This document shows positions 1 through 9,560 of a DNA stretch of 64,000 nt, one piece after another. Every line of letters starts with the position of its first letter. Positions within the stretch are counted from its first letter, which is position 1. The position numbers and the translations under genes are program-made. Below the pieces are notes generated by a model that ran no database searches, was not told where the DNA came from, and saw only the letters and a program-made list of their open reading frames with translations. Origin of the DNA: Agarophyton chilense (Eukaryota; Rhodophyta; Florideophyceae; Gracilariales; Gracilariaceae); NCBI GenBank assembly GCA_030374765.1, contig JARGXX010000075.1, positions 558,001-622,000 on the forward strand, in the 5' to 3' direction.

Positions 1-11
1 GTGTATCGTAC

Positions 12-58
12 TGTAGTCCTCTCTAGCTACAGTAGCTAGAAGAGAGCTGCGCTCTCTG
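12..58. other. Two adjacent hairpin-forming inverted repeats
   Basis: A CTAGCT/AGCTAG inverted repeat around 22-40 is followed by a perfect 7-bp stem with 3-base loop, AGAGAGC-TGC-GCTCTCT, at about 42-58. They lie just beyond the stop of the MetRS gene, on its 3' side. They could be part of its 3' untranslated region or the edge of an unrelated short repeat running off the window. Function is not shown by sequence. Confidence 0.4.
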
Positions 59-85
59 GAGTGCTGTCTTTACGCGTTATCGAGG

Positions 86-2359
86 CTACTTCACCTTGCC
101 ACCTTCGGCTACTCCAATTGAGCGCACGCCCAGTTTCTCGTTGCCTTGTACTGCCAGCGGATAAGCCTTGTCGAACACTATTTGCCCGTCCTTCCCGACA
201 CGCAACAACTTGCTTAACGCTTGAAAGCCCCTTCGATCTAGACGCTTCTCCAAGTCACCCACCCCAGCACCCTTAGCAATAATTCGTTGCCCCACCTTAG
301 CCCCGTCATCAACGCTCAGAACCTTTGTAACCTTCTTCTTCTCGCCCACCAAAATCATACCCTGAGACTCCACCCCAGCCAAATTCGCCGCCGCTAGATT
401 ACACACCACAATTACTTTTTTTCCTTTTAGCTCGTCCATGGTGTACACATCACGCAAACCAGCCACCACTGTGCGCGCTTCTTTCTCTCCAACGTCCACT
501 CTTCCCACGAACAAACGTTCCGATTCCTCATGTTCTCTAATTTCTACGATTTCACCTACGCGTAAATCGAGAGCAAAGCTTTTTTCCGTCTCTTTGACTG
601 TGCTGCGTTCTGCGTTCGACGCATCGCCACTAAATTTCTGTCTAAACTCGGCGACTTGGTCTTTTGTAAGTGTAGTGAATAAGATCTGTGGCTTTCCGCT
701 TTTCGTACCCGGTTTAATCCAGTACAATGTTTCAAACCTCTCTGGTATCAAATTGTTCTCCCCCTCTTTATATTGTAGTCCGAGTTGTGAGAATACCTTT
801 GTCGAAAACTTTGTCCCCAAGAACGGTTCCAAAATCACTGTCACCAGTATCGCTAGGTTTGCAGCGTAGGTGAGAGCGCTGCCTGCTGTGCGAGTATCTC
901 CGCGCTTCAAAAAATTCCATGGTTGCTTTCGTTGCAGATACAAATTTCCAGTGCTTGCAATTGCCATTGCCTTTTTCAAGCCAGCTTTGAGACTCACTTC
1001 TTCCATCAGTCGTTTGTATTCCTCCAGTTGCTTGTTCACTATGGTCGTGAATTCCTCATCTTCTTCATCGTTTTCAATTAATTCTGGTATCACACCATTG
1101 TAAGACTTATACAGGAACGTGATCACCCGATTCATAAAGTTGCCTAGCGTTTTAATGAGCTCGTCATTATTCTTTATTGCGAGATCGTCCCATGTAAACA
1201 CTGCATCGGACCCTTCTGGGCGATTAAGCAGGAGATAATATCTCCATACTTCTGAAGGAATTCCTGTGTCGATAGCATCATTTCCGAACACTCCTATGTT
1301 ACGACTCTTGCTAAACTTTCCGACCTCGTAGTTGAGATAGTCTGTGGTTGAGATGTGATGTAACATAGTCCAGTGCTCACTGGTAGCCAGCAAAGATCCG
1401 GGGAATACAATCGTGTGAAATGGGACGTTGTCTTTCCCCATGAATTGTACAAGCTTAATGTCCACACCTTCATCCGGTAGCCACCATTTTTTCCAATCTT
1501 CACCGCATAATCCAGCCGTAATAGATGGATATCCGAACGGTGCATCGAACCAAACATAGAACACTTTATCCGTGAAGCCTTCCAAAGGAACAGGGACACC
1601 CCATTTCAAATCTCTTGTGATGCATCGAGCCTTGAGTTGGTCATTCAGCCACGTACGCGTCATTGCCAACGCATTATTAGTCCATTTTCCTCTCTCAGAA
1701 GCGTCTGCCACCCAGTTCTCTAGTTTGGATTGCAGTTTGGGCAAGTCCAAGAAAAGATGTGTCGTAGATCTTGGGATTGGTTCGTTACCACATGTGGAAC
1801 ATCTTGGGCGCAACAGTTCTGCAGGGTTCAGCATACGGCCACAGTTGTCACATTGATCACCTCTGGCATCGTCAAAACCACAATGGGGACAGTCGCCGTT
1901 TACATAGCGATCTGCCAAGAAACGATGACAAACTTTTTCGCAGAACAATTGTGTAATCGTGTCTTGTGTGACGTACCCATTTTCATAAACCTTTTCAAAC
2001 ACAGATTGCACAATGGTTTCATGTGCTTCTGTACTCGTTCTGCCAAATACATCGAAGCTTATGTCGAACCAAGCATAAACCTGTTTATGGAGAGCGTGAT
2101 ACTTATCACATATTTGACGGGGAGTTAACCCTTCTTGCTGTGCTTTTGTCTCGGTAGCTGTCCCATATTCATCAGTTCCACAAACATAAATCACATTGTA
2201 CGAACTTTGACGTGCGAAGCGAGCATAGACATCTGCGGATAATACAGCTCCGATTATATTGCCTAAGTGAGGGTAGTTGTTAACGTATGGAAGGGCTGAA
2301 GTTACGAGAATGTTGCGGCCTGAAGGACTGGGGAGTGGGAATTGGGCGCTATCAGTCAT
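86..2359 (-). CDS. Methionyl-tRNA synthetase, cytosolic type with C-terminal tRNA-binding domain
   Basis: Charges tRNA-Met with methionine in the cytosol. The 757-residue class I synthetase has the HIGH-type motif HLGN at residues 31-34 and the KMSKS-type loop KFSKS at about 348-352. Between them lies the connective zinc region with CxxC pairs (CPHCG, CDNCG, CSTCG), as in the two-knuckle MetRS type. The DALR-like helical anticodon-binding region follows. The last ~150 residues form an EMAPII/Arc1p-like OB-fold tRNA-binding domain (LDLRVGEIVEI, then VVCNLAAANLAGVESQGMIL), a fusion common in plants, algae and some protists. No organellar presequence is apparent, because the catalytic core begins near residue 16. 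The frame is uninterrupted with no sign of introns. The next gene upstream, on the same strand, ends 692 bp away. Family assignment is very secure; cytosolic location is inferred from the fusion and short N-terminus. Confidence 0.97.
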   Translation of the reverse strand: MTDSAQFPLPSPSGRNILVTSALPYVNNYPHLGNIIGAVLSADVYARFARQSSYNVIYVCGTDEYGTATETKAQQEGLTPRQICDKYHALHKQVYAWFDISFDVFGRTSTEAHETIVQSVFEKVYENGYVTQDTITQLFCEKVCHRFLADRYVNGDCPHCGFDDARGDQCDNCGRMLNPAELLRPRCSTCGNEPIPRSTTHLFLDLPKLQSKLENWVADASERGKWTNNALAMTRTWLNDQLKARCITRDLKWGVPVPLEGFTDKVFYVWFDAPFGYPSITAGLCGEDWKKWWLPDEGVDIKLVQFMGKDNVPFHTIVFPGSLLATSEHWTMLHHISTTDYLNYEVGKFSKSRNIGVFGNDAIDTGIPSEVWRYYLLLNRPEGSDAVFTWDDLAIKNNDELIKTLGNFMNRVITFLYKSYNGVIPELIENDEEDEEFTTIVNKQLEEYKRLMEEVSLKAGLKKAMAIASTGNLYLQRKQPWNFLKRGDTRTAGSALTYAANLAILVTVILEPFLGTKFSTKVFSQLGLQYKEGENNLIPERFETLYWIKPGTKSGKPQILFTTLTKDQVAEFRQKFSGDASNAERSTVKETEKSFALDLRVGEIVEIREHEESERLFVGRVDVGEKEARTVVAGLRDVYTMDELKGKKVIVVCNLAAANLAGVESQGMILVGEKKKVTKVLSVDDGAKVGQRIIAKGAGVGDLEKRLDRRGFQALSKLLRVGKDGQIVFDKAYPLAVQGNEKLGVRSIGVAEGGKVK

Positions 2360-3051
2360 TGTTTATGCGCCGCTACACTTTATGTGTCAAAACGGCGACG
2401 TGAACTCTCAATAACGACGGGAATGGATTGTTGTAGCCACCGACAAGTACTGCCGTCGACGCTCATCGGAGCGACAACAGCAGTGCAGACTGCTTTGATT
2501 GCACTGCTGTACAGTAGTACATCATCAAATTTGTGCTCAGACGGCTTATATTTTTCCTGGCATTTCTCGCTATCTAAGATTTTTTGTTTATAGCTTGACA
2601 GCCTGCAATCTGCCGAAGTTGGATCACTCTAACTTATTTTCCTGGGAGCACAATCTGCAGCAATATGTCGTTCGGCAGAAAGAAATTCATCGGCATAGAC
2701 CAAAGAGCTTCATGCTTTGAAAGAAGTAATTCCGCAATGTATCGTTGCGAGGTTTAACATATTTAATGGACGCTTGTACACAGGACGAGCGACACAGAAT
2801 CCAGTTGCCTCGTCCACCTCTGTTCATCCCCGAAAGCTCTTCAGGCGCGTAGTGTTTGCAACACGAACACTGGCTATAATGAGGCAATTCAAAGCAGTGC
2901 ATTTGGTTCAAGCAGTAATAAGTTTAGAGATATATACAGCAGTCATTTAGTACTTTTTGTCACTCTATCTCCGAAGCAGGTCACTTTGAGATGGAGTAAA
3001 ACGTTAACATTGGATGAATAAAACCAAACAAAAACACATCGATTCCATTCG
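2360..3051. other. Intergenic region upstream of MetRS
   Basis: About 690 bp between the MetRS start and the stop of the lactonase-like gene. Only short ORFs with no recognisable similarity are present. It must hold the MetRS promoter and the lactonase 3' end. A TACAGTA heptamer lies near 2512. I see no RNA gene. Confidence 0.5.
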
Positions 3052-4230
3052 TCACCAAATCGGTATCACTGACGTCGGGGATGATACATTCAGATTCAAA
3101 GCAGGGCGGTCCATGAGCATCCCAGAACCTCGGTCACGTTCGATAAGAACAAGATTGTCCGAATCTCTGTGAACAACAGCAACAAAGCTTATGCACCGAC
3201 CCTCAAACACTGCTCGTTCAATCACATAGAAGTCTCTAGGATGCACACCGAAAGCATCCCACATTCCAATCTGTGCTTGTATATCGCCTGTTCCGGCATC
3301 AAGCCTATATCCAGCGATATAGCCATTCGTTGTTCCAGGATACCTTACTGACACATAAAGGAATCGTCCATCTTTTGTAACTCGAATAGCTGCAAGTGAT
3401 ACATCCTTTGGTTTTTTCTTAAGCACATCAACTCTACTACATACCGAAAGTCCCCTGCCACATCCTTTCGGCTTCAACACTGATATCGTGGTGGAAACTT
3501 CACCAACGACGTACACCGTGTCTGTCGTGGGATGTTTCGCGGCGTGGCGAGGAGCATCTTGGAGGCTCATCTTGATTCGCTTCAGCATTGTGAGTTTTCC
3601 ATCAGTGGGGCATACCTTGAAGTGCCATACAATGTCAGAGCCAGCATCAGGTACAATTACACCGTCCATATACGGCAAGACCATATGAGGATGAGGCTGA
3701 CCAAACATGGGTCCCAGGGTGCGGTTTTGTACCTTTTCTGAAGCCAGTTCGAGAGGCACTTTAAAAGAATCACTCAGCCTCAGCACGCCATGATCACTAA
3801 TATATGAGTCAAAAGAGCTTAGAAAGTTGGCACCCATCGCCACTCTAGGAGAAATCACAGAAACATGATCGGTAAACATTCCAGAGGCGTTGGCACTCTT
3901 CGTGAAGATTGTTTTTCGATCATCAGACAAATAAACCCGCGACACTGAACCTCGTTCGTAAATTGAGTTGCCAATGAAGAGGTATGGCTTCCATGCGTCT
4001 ATGTAACTGGGGTTTTCACCTGTTATCGAAGTGTTTAACACTTGCGAGACGGCAATTGAGTTGTTTTCGTAGTCGACGATGTAGACACCTTTCCCCTTAG
4101 ATTCGGTAAACCAGGCATGATCAGTGTAGCTTCCAACAGCAAGTGAAAAAGTGTCAGGACAGGTCTGTCTGCAACCCGCCAAATGAGCGTAAAAGTAGCA
4201 CATCAACGCAAGCGGAGCGCTTAAAGCCAT
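3052..4230 (-). CDS. Lactonase-type beta-propeller protein with signal peptide
   Basis: A 392-residue protein resembling the 6-phosphogluconolactonase / carboxy-cis,cis-muconate cyclase family of seven-bladed propellers (Pfam Lactonase). Visible family features are repeated blades of the form GxSxVxxLxxx, the mid-protein segment with FGQPHPHMV followed by VIVPDAGSDIVWHF (usually 'HxHx...DLGxDrv'), and later blades with PRHAAKHPTTDTVYVVGE and KDGRFLYVSVRYPG ('PRH...hPng...y...E', 'dGrflyvsnR'). Residues 1 to ~19 are hydrophobic and end near a Cys-rich stretch, so the protein is probably secreted or enters the ER; several N-x-S/T sites (NTS, NAS, NRT, NVS) agree. The substrate cannot be read from sequence, and a function in the pentose phosphate pathway is not implied for a secreted member. 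Intronless. Confidence 0.8.
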   Translation of the reverse strand: MALSAPLALMCYFYAHLAGCRQTCPDTFSLAVGSYTDHAWFTESKGKGVYIVDYENNSIAVSQVLNTSITGENPSYIDAWKPYLFIGNSIYERGSVSRVYLSDDRKTIFTKSANASGMFTDHVSVISPRVAMGANFLSSFDSYISDHGVLRLSDSFKVPLELASEKVQNRTLGPMFGQPHPHMVLPYMDGVIVPDAGSDIVWHFKVCPTDGKLTMLKRIKMSLQDAPRHAAKHPTTDTVYVVGEVSTTISVLKPKGCGRGLSVCSRVDVLKKKPKDVSLAAIRVTKDGRFLYVSVRYPGTTNGYIAGYRLDAGTGDIQAQIGMWDAFGVHPRDFYVIERAVFEGRCISFVAVVHRDSDNLVLIERDRGSGMLMDRPALNLNVSSPTSVIPIW

Positions 4231-5570
4231 CGTTGCGGGGGAGTTGTAGCCTCAATTTCGCCAATAATATTGATGAAGAGGGTGCGCTGGCTTCGAGGTA
4301 CGAACAGAGATATGCTCAAGAAATAGTGATACAAATGTGAAGTTGCCAGAAGTGAAAAAAACCTCCTGTGGATGTGCCGCGCACAACTTTGGGTAGATGT
4401 TCGTTCGTATGTGTATCGTCTACACATGCTGGAACATATCAATGAAGCAATGAAGCCAACGTATGAAAAGTGAAAGCAATACAGCAGAGAATTGCAACAC
4501 GTACTCACAGCAGAGGCTCACGTCAGGAATATGGGCTGGGAAAGGGCTCCATGTGTGACTACGTATCTAGTCTACAAAGCGCAAATGCTCAAGCGTGATG
4601 AGGATTGCAGCAATTTCCTTGCTACGAGGCACATGCGATATCGCAACGATTACAGTACACGTCGACATTGTGAAGAAACTTGTCCACTTGACCTTTCGCT
4701 TTTGGTAGTGAATATGAAGGCCTGAATGCTAATCTATCCTGTCCCGCTGAGGCGATTAGCTGATGGGCGACGCTCGGAATGGCTACGTTGTAGGCATTGA
4801 ACGGCGTATGACTTTGTCCAGCCACCTTTCCTGCAACATTTTGGCTTGTCTCTGCTTGTGTTTTACCATGGGTGGCAAATGCGAAGTCGAAGCGATTCAG
4901 CGCACGAATGTACAGTACCAGAAACTCGCGCCACTTTTTTCCACAGCGAACATGGTTCTTTATTTCGTAATTTTTTTATCGACATCACAGTCTGTTCAGT
5001 TCCACCCGAAGATATTTGGTAATCAATTACAGACAAAAAAAATTTGTTCCTCATTCGTAAAAAAAGGCTTAGATACAGAACAGTAAAAGACAAGTGGAAC
5101 ATCTTCATGTGCCTTTGATGAAGGATAAGTAGATGTTTTGTTGTGGCCAAAGCAGAAGACGAGCCATCACGAGAAAGAAGAAGCAGATGTTCCTTTTACA
5201 GAATAATAGCAAGCGTACCAGTGTATACAGTACCCAAGGGTAGTACGTTTGGTACAGTAAAAAGATTTCAAGCATTGCTATATATCGTTCCTACTGGCCC
5301 ACTGGCTTAATAACAGTTTCACCCCCTATGATAAAAGCGCGCCAAAACGTATACGCTCTCAAATGCAAACCTATGGGCTCCCGCCAAGAGGCACTTTCCG
5401 CTGCCTGTAACGTAGGACAGCCAAAGCACCTTCCCAGTTCTCACGCCACCACGCTGGCAGAGGGGTGTTTCTACTTGTGCGATGTTGACTACTAATTGAT
5501 TAAACAGCTTACTAAGTATTGCAGCCACGTGCCTTCCAACCATAACCACTCCCCGTCCCAATCGCTAGAC
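4231..5570. other. Divergent intergenic region between lactonase-like and ESCO genes
   Basis: About 1.34 kb separating two divergently transcribed genes. No ORF in it has recognisable similarity. TACAGTA heptamers occur at about 4650, 4911, 5226 and 5253. No tRNA or snRNA was recognised by eye. Confidence 0.45.
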
Positions 5571-6467
5571 ATGCCAAACGTATACAGCAGAAAACGACTG
5601 CGTGCCCAAAGCCCCCATCTCAAAGCCGCCTCCCCCGAAAAGTCCACCCAATCCGTCGAAATATCGCGCACACCTTCTCCTCCACGGTTTCGACAAAAGC
5701 CACGTAAACGCCGTCGCCTCCAGCAGCTTCACATCGACGCTGGACAATCGACGCCTTCACACACTTTGTGTTGCCACTGCAATTTGCTCTACGTCCCGGG
5801 AACATCTGATGAGGCATTACATCGTGCTCGCCACTCAAGGCCCGCTGACTCATTTTCATGGCCATTGCGCAACGCGGTCTTGCTTCCCGAGTCTTCAGTT
5901 GACGAGGGGGTTTTCATTCCTATAAGAAATAAGGATTGTGAGGATGCTAGTGTTCATAGGCGGCTTCGGCGATTAGACTCATTTGTTTGCTCGCAATTGG
6001 TGAGTGATGTAGTTTCACAGCCAGATGTACCGATTGACGCTAGACTCAAATTGTCGTTGCGACGCGATGCTCAACAAGTTTGGATGATCATTGTGTATGT
6101 AGTGCGCGGCTTGGTTCGTGGCTTTGTACACGCAGAAAGAGTGCATGTAGCGGGTCGTGCGAGCGTGTGCGATGATGGCCTTACCGAGATTCCCAAGTCA
6201 AATGATTGCCATGAGACCCGTAAAACGATGTGTGGTATCAGAAAAATTTGGGTTCATCGAGACTTCAGAAACAAACGCATTGCGTCGACATTAGCAGACC
6301 TTTGCAGGACACATTTGTTATACGCTGCTGTTTTGACAAAAGACCATGTCGCCTTCACACCACCGACAACGGCGGGAGCTCTGTTCGCGAGAAACTATGT
6401 GAATCGTGCCGATAACCGTATTTGGGTGTATAAGTTAACAGAAAATGGGCGGCCGCTCGATAAATGA
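5571..6467 (+). CDS. Cohesin acetyltransferase, Eco1/ESCO family
   Basis: Acetylates the Smc3 cohesin subunit in S phase to lock sister-chromatid cohesion in the nucleus. The frame is open from 5496, but the chosen start at 5571 gives a basic N-terminus with the YSRKR-type motif seen in this family. The protein is then 298 residues. Domain order is family-like. A C2H2-type finger near residues 68-91 has CHC, then a spacer and HRARH, matching the Eco1 finger. The C-terminal GNAT domain, roughly residues 220-298, contains RKIWVHRDFRNKRIASTL (acetyl-CoA loop, usually R-x-x-G/R-I-A) and FTPPTTAGALFARNYV (usually 'AFSqPT..G..fA..Y'), ending in WVYKL. A disordered basic, proline-rich tail precedes the finger. 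It is convergent with the zinc-ribbon gene, 269 bp between stops. The conserved C-terminal block makes the assignment firm. Confidence 0.9.
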   Translation: MPNVYSRKRLRAQSPHLKAASPEKSTQSVEISRTPSPPRFRQKPRKRRRLQQLHIDAGQSTPSHTLCCHCNLLYVPGTSDEALHRARHSRPADSFSWPLRNAVLLPESSVDEGVFIPIRNKDCEDASVHRRLRRLDSFVCSQLVSDVVSQPDVPIDARLKLSLRRDAQQVWMIIVYVVRGLVRGFVHAERVHVAGRASVCDDGLTEIPKSNDCHETRKTMCGIRKIWVHRDFRNKRIASTLADLCRTHLLYAAVLTKDHVAFTPPTTAGALFARNYVNRADNRIWVYKLTENGRPLDK

Positions 6468-6736
6468 TTCGTAACAGCGGCCACTGTCGTTGCTTATGAT
6501 TGTGACCGGAACAAGCTGAAACAATCTCAAAACAGGGGGCCGTCCCTATTGCACCAAATCGAAGCAAAGGCGTGAAAGTTCTTGATGGGCTGGCGGGAAA
6601 CTTGTTGAGCAACAAGTAAAAAGGAGGAAAGTGAGTAGTGGAGCATACGTTAAGAATGGTGTCGGAAACGATATTGCGCTCCACGCTGTACATAAAATTG
6701 GCAGCCTCAGCCTCATGAAACCATGTTTGAAACTTG
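6468..6736. other. Convergent 3' spacer
   Basis: About 270 bp between the stops of the ESCO and zinc-ribbon genes. Nothing recognisable is present apart from shared 3' ends. Confidence 0.4.
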
Positions 6737-7594
6737 TTACCGATTCTTCTTTTGAGAGCTTCGTCGCCTATTCTCCTTTGCACAAATCTTGCACCAGGAA
6801 GGCTTCCTCGCCCCCGTCAAACTTCTATTCACATTATTGGGCGGTAGCCAAAACTCGTGGCCTGCCGCGCATCGCCACTTTAACTTTACGTGTTCCGAAA
6901 TATATTCCTGACTTAAGCATTCCCCACCTCTCTCCCTAGCAATCATTCTCATGTCTTCCAGGGTTCCCTTCCTCTTCCGTCTTGCACACTCAGGGCACCA
7001 CGACCCAGCATTTCGAACATTAGAAGCATTGGCCTTCCACACATGTCCTTTTTCACACCGCCACAAAAGCGGTGTCCTTGAATTTGAATAGTCTGTCGAA
7101 AGCAATTCGCCACGCCGTTCGATCGCCAACGCTTTTAGTTCGCATAGGCTTAACTTTCGGCGAGAGCGGTTCGTCTGTGGACATGCGGTTTGCGAAAAGC
7201 AGCTAGGACATGTTTGACAGGCTCTTGAACCAGGTTTGCAACTGATGAGATGTCCCTGTTGACAGCGGTAGCGAAGTCGACATGGGGCTAAGGATGTGGG
7301 CTGTTCATAGCCGAAGGTAAGGTTTTGCAGACGGTGAGAGATTGGGTCTGGCAGTGTTGGCTCTAGTCGGGCGCCGGACGGTAACTGGGTAAGGGGCGGG
7401 AGGCTTTCGGGTTGCCCACGCGCGACAAAGGTAACGGGTGATCTGCTTAACGTTGGGAAGACGGGAATGAAAAGAAGTTTTTCATATGCTACGTGTTTGA
7501 GGATGGGAAGAGGCATGATACGGGGCGGTGCTCGCGACGCAGCAAGTCCAGTTTGAGATGGGCGTGGCGTCTGCATCCCCATCAACGTGTGCAT
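6737..7594 (-). CDS. Protein with three treble-clef/zinc-ribbon repeats
   Basis: A 285-residue protein whose C-terminal ~180 residues hold three copies of a Cys/His unit. Each has a C-x3-H half (YRCQQGH, WRCEKGHVW, WRCAAGHEF) followed about 20 residues later by a CxxC half (CPSC, CPECA, CKICA). The first copy is more divergent. The pattern resembles the probable zinc-ribbon / treble-clef domains (DUF4379-like) found in bacteria, giant viruses and some algae, where they are thought to bind nucleic acid. Between units are helices of the form LxDMRMIARERGGECLSQEY, giving a ~60-residue repeat period. The N-terminal ~100 residues are proline-rich and may be a targeting region or disordered. The exact role is unknown. 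It is divergently transcribed from the CX9C gene with 214 bp between starts. Confidence 0.7.
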   Translation of the reverse strand: MHTLMGMQTPRPSQTGLAASRAPPRIMPLPILKHVAYEKLLFIPVFPTLSRSPVTFVARGQPESLPPLTQLPSGARLEPTLPDPISHRLQNLTFGYEQPTSLAPCRLRYRCQQGHLISCKPGSRACQTCPSCFSQTACPQTNRSRRKLSLCELKALAIERRGELLSTDYSNSRTPLLWRCEKGHVWKANASNVRNAGSWCPECARRKRKGTLEDMRMIARERGGECLSQEYISEHVKLKWRCAAGHEFWLPPNNVNRSLTGARKPSWCKICAKENRRRSSQKKNR

Positions 7595-7808
7595 CTACAC
7601 TAAGCTAACGTGAAGGCTGAGCCATAGATTTGAAGTGGATCAAAATACTTCTCTGTTCGGATCTTTTTTGAAACCCGGACTAGCTCTACCGAAGGTAGCT
7701 CCAGAGCGTGACAGGAAACAACACTTCCGGCCACCGGCGCTGTATATTTTTTAGTCGCGAGCCTCATCCAACAGCGAGAATCAAGCAGTTCGGCAGTGAC
7801 AAAGAAGA
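7595..7808. promoter_or_regulatory. Short bidirectional promoter region
   Basis: The 214 bp between two divergent start codons (zinc-ribbon gene on the minus strand, CX9C gene on the plus strand) must carry both promoters. No clear TATA box stands out. The call is inferred only from gene layout. Confidence 0.5.
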
Positions 7809-8069
7809 ATGTCGGCCTCAGAAGCGCCAGAAGCATCAGAAGCACAATCTTCAGATGACAAAACACAGTCAATGCAAGCCCAGACAGCGCTACCAGGTTT
7901 CAAGAAGCTGCTATACAACAATCCTTGCTTCGCAGAACATGAGGCCAGTCTACAGTGCATAACGAAGCGATCAAAGGCTGCCTGCAAACGGTACTTCGAT
8001 GACTACAACGAGTGTATGAAGGAGTGGCGTCGTTTGGAGCGTGAAGCCAAAATGAGCGGGGCCAGATGA
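7809..8069 (+). CDS. Twin CX9C mitochondrial protein, COX23/CHCHD7-like
   Basis: An 86-residue protein with an exact twin CX9C motif: CFAEHEASLQC and CKRYFDDYNEC, separated by 9 residues. That is the helix-turn-helix CHCH fold, oxidised by Mia40 in the mitochondrial intermembrane space. The segment NNPCFAEHEASLQC matches the COX23/CHCHD7 subgroup, which supports cytochrome c oxidase assembly. The N-terminal ~30 residues are Ser/Glu/Ala-rich and lack a cleavable presequence, as is usual for Mia40 substrates. The start follows the short divergent promoter and no upstream in-frame ATG fits better. Subgroup membership is less certain than the fold, because these proteins are short. Confidence 0.85.
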   Translation: MSASEAPEASEAQSSDDKTQSMQAQTALPGFKKLLYNNPCFAEHEASLQCITKRSKAACKRYFDDYNECMKEWRRLEREAKMSGAR

Positions 8070-8817
8070 GATAAAAGTGTGGACTTTGCCTTCTCCGTGG
8101 GGATTGTGGAGAAAGAGTTGTTTTCAGGTGTTCATGTGCATTCTTAATGATGGAAATGAAGGGTGTTTGGGTATTGTGTGGGAGGAAAAGACGTCAGGAC
8201 GTCACGTTTTCTGCTATTGCTTGTAAAGTATTTCTTACTTTTTGTCGGTGACGTTCAAATCATCTCTTGGGAACGCGCTCCATCCTTGGATTCAAAGTCG
8301 AAAGCCTTCTACGGTTTCAGCGGGTGCTCTAACGAGATGAAACGCGCGGATTTTAAGAACCGAAAGGATAACCTTCTCTCTAACATTTCACAAATGCTAT
8401 TTTTCGCCGTCGATATGCTATCGGCAAACCAACGTCCCTCTCCCGTCATCGAAGGATACTTCTCGGGGCATCACAATCAACAGCAAGCACACCACGTATG
8501 CCAGCGAGATAGCACACCTGATCTCCAAATGAAAAGTGGTTACATGCGCCAATCACAGCCGTCCACGTGTCTGCGCTGCAGCGATACTTGACCGGGGCCG
8601 TCCAATCAGCACAAAGCCGATACGAAGCGGAACGGACCCTTCCAAACTACTTGGGGTCTTATACCATCGCTGTTTCCACGCCCTCTGTCTTCTTCGCGCC
8701 CCAGCAGCGTCGCGCTTCCACCAGCGCCTCGCCCGACCGTTCTCAGCAGCGTGCGGTGGTTGCCTTTTGTTCCTTTGAAAATCTTTACTCTGGTTTGCGT
8801 CCTTTTTCGTTGCTGCC
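8070..8817. other. Intergenic region
   Basis: About 750 bp between the CX9C gene and the signal-peptidase-like gene, both on the plus strand. Small ORFs overlap in several frames without recognisable similarity. It presumably holds the downstream promoter. Confidence 0.4.
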
Positions 8818-9471
8818 ATGGTTCGGCTGCTGTACCGGCTTTTAAGAGCCTTTAACTTTGTCGGTTCCGTCAATGAGAATCAGAGGCGGTCTGCGATGCG
8901 CTCTTCATCGCTTCTGAAAGACCTTATCGTCGCAGATTTGGATAAACCTTTGTCATACGCACTGCCTCTGACTGGCAACGCAATGAGTCCTCTCCTCAAT
9001 ACCGACGTGAACGACATGCGCACCTCAAATGACCGTCTCATCATTCGTCGACTTTCAGGCAGCACTCAATCATTTCTCAACCGAGTGTACGTGGATGACG
9101 TCGTAGTTATCCTCGACCCAAACGATACGCGTCGAAAGTACGTACGAAAGATAGCGGCTATGGAAGGAGCACACATGCAAAGCATGCATGGAGACCCACC
9201 GTTCAACATTCCGAAGAGTCACTGCTGGGTAGAGCGAGAAAACAAACAAGTGGATGCGCCCGATAGCTCATCCTTCGGGCCGTTAAGTCTTCAAAACGTC
9301 ATCGGAAGAGTTATGTATGCTATACGAAGTGCTACAGATCACGGGCGAGTAAAAAATTCCCCATATGCTATGGCCAGTGATTCTATCGTTCTTGCTCACG
9401 AAAACATATCTAAACATTTCAGTTCTCCGCCTTCACAATCGCAATCTGGAACACAAGACAAGTCGAACTAG
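8818..9471 (+). CDS. S26-family signal-peptidase/IMP homologue lacking the catalytic Ser-Lys pair
   Basis: A 217-residue protein with the fold signature of the S24/S26 peptidase family (mitochondrial inner-membrane protease / LepB relatives). The box that normally reads G-x-S-M-x-P is GNAMSP at residues 53-58, placing Ala55 at the catalytic serine. The box normally K-R-V-x-G-x-x-G-D is RKIAAMEGA at about 110-118, placing Arg110 at the general-base lysine. The remaining boxes are well kept (ENKQVDAPDSSSFGPL, IGRVMYAIRS). The final segment ATDHGRVKNSPYAM resembles, from memory, a plant group annotated as S24/S26 peptidase-like whose members also look inactive. It is therefore probably a conserved pseudo-peptidase with a structural role, perhaps organellar; location is not shown. 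It is convergent with the WBP4-like gene, 89 bp between stops. Confidence 0.75.
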   Translation: MVRLLYRLLRAFNFVGSVNENQRRSAMRSSSLLKDLIVADLDKPLSYALPLTGNAMSPLLNTDVNDMRTSNDRLIIRRLSGSTQSFLNRVYVDDVVVILDPNDTRRKYVRKIAAMEGAHMQSMHGDPPFNIPKSHCWVERENKQVDAPDSSSFGPLSLQNVIGRVMYAIRSATDHGRVKNSPYAMASDSIVLAHENISKHFSSPPSQSQSGTQDKSN

Positions 9472-9560
9472 CTTGTACATTTGTTATTCTTTTAAGTAGC
9501 TCACGTCTTTCCTGCTCTTGTGTTGTGTAAACAAGCTAAACATAAACTTCAGACCATCAA

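Noticed and set aside
4763-5086. 107-codon ORF between the lactonase-like and ESCO genes
   Set aside because: No family resemblance, low-complexity hydrophobic and lysine-rich parts, and an overlapping ORF of the same size on the other strand.
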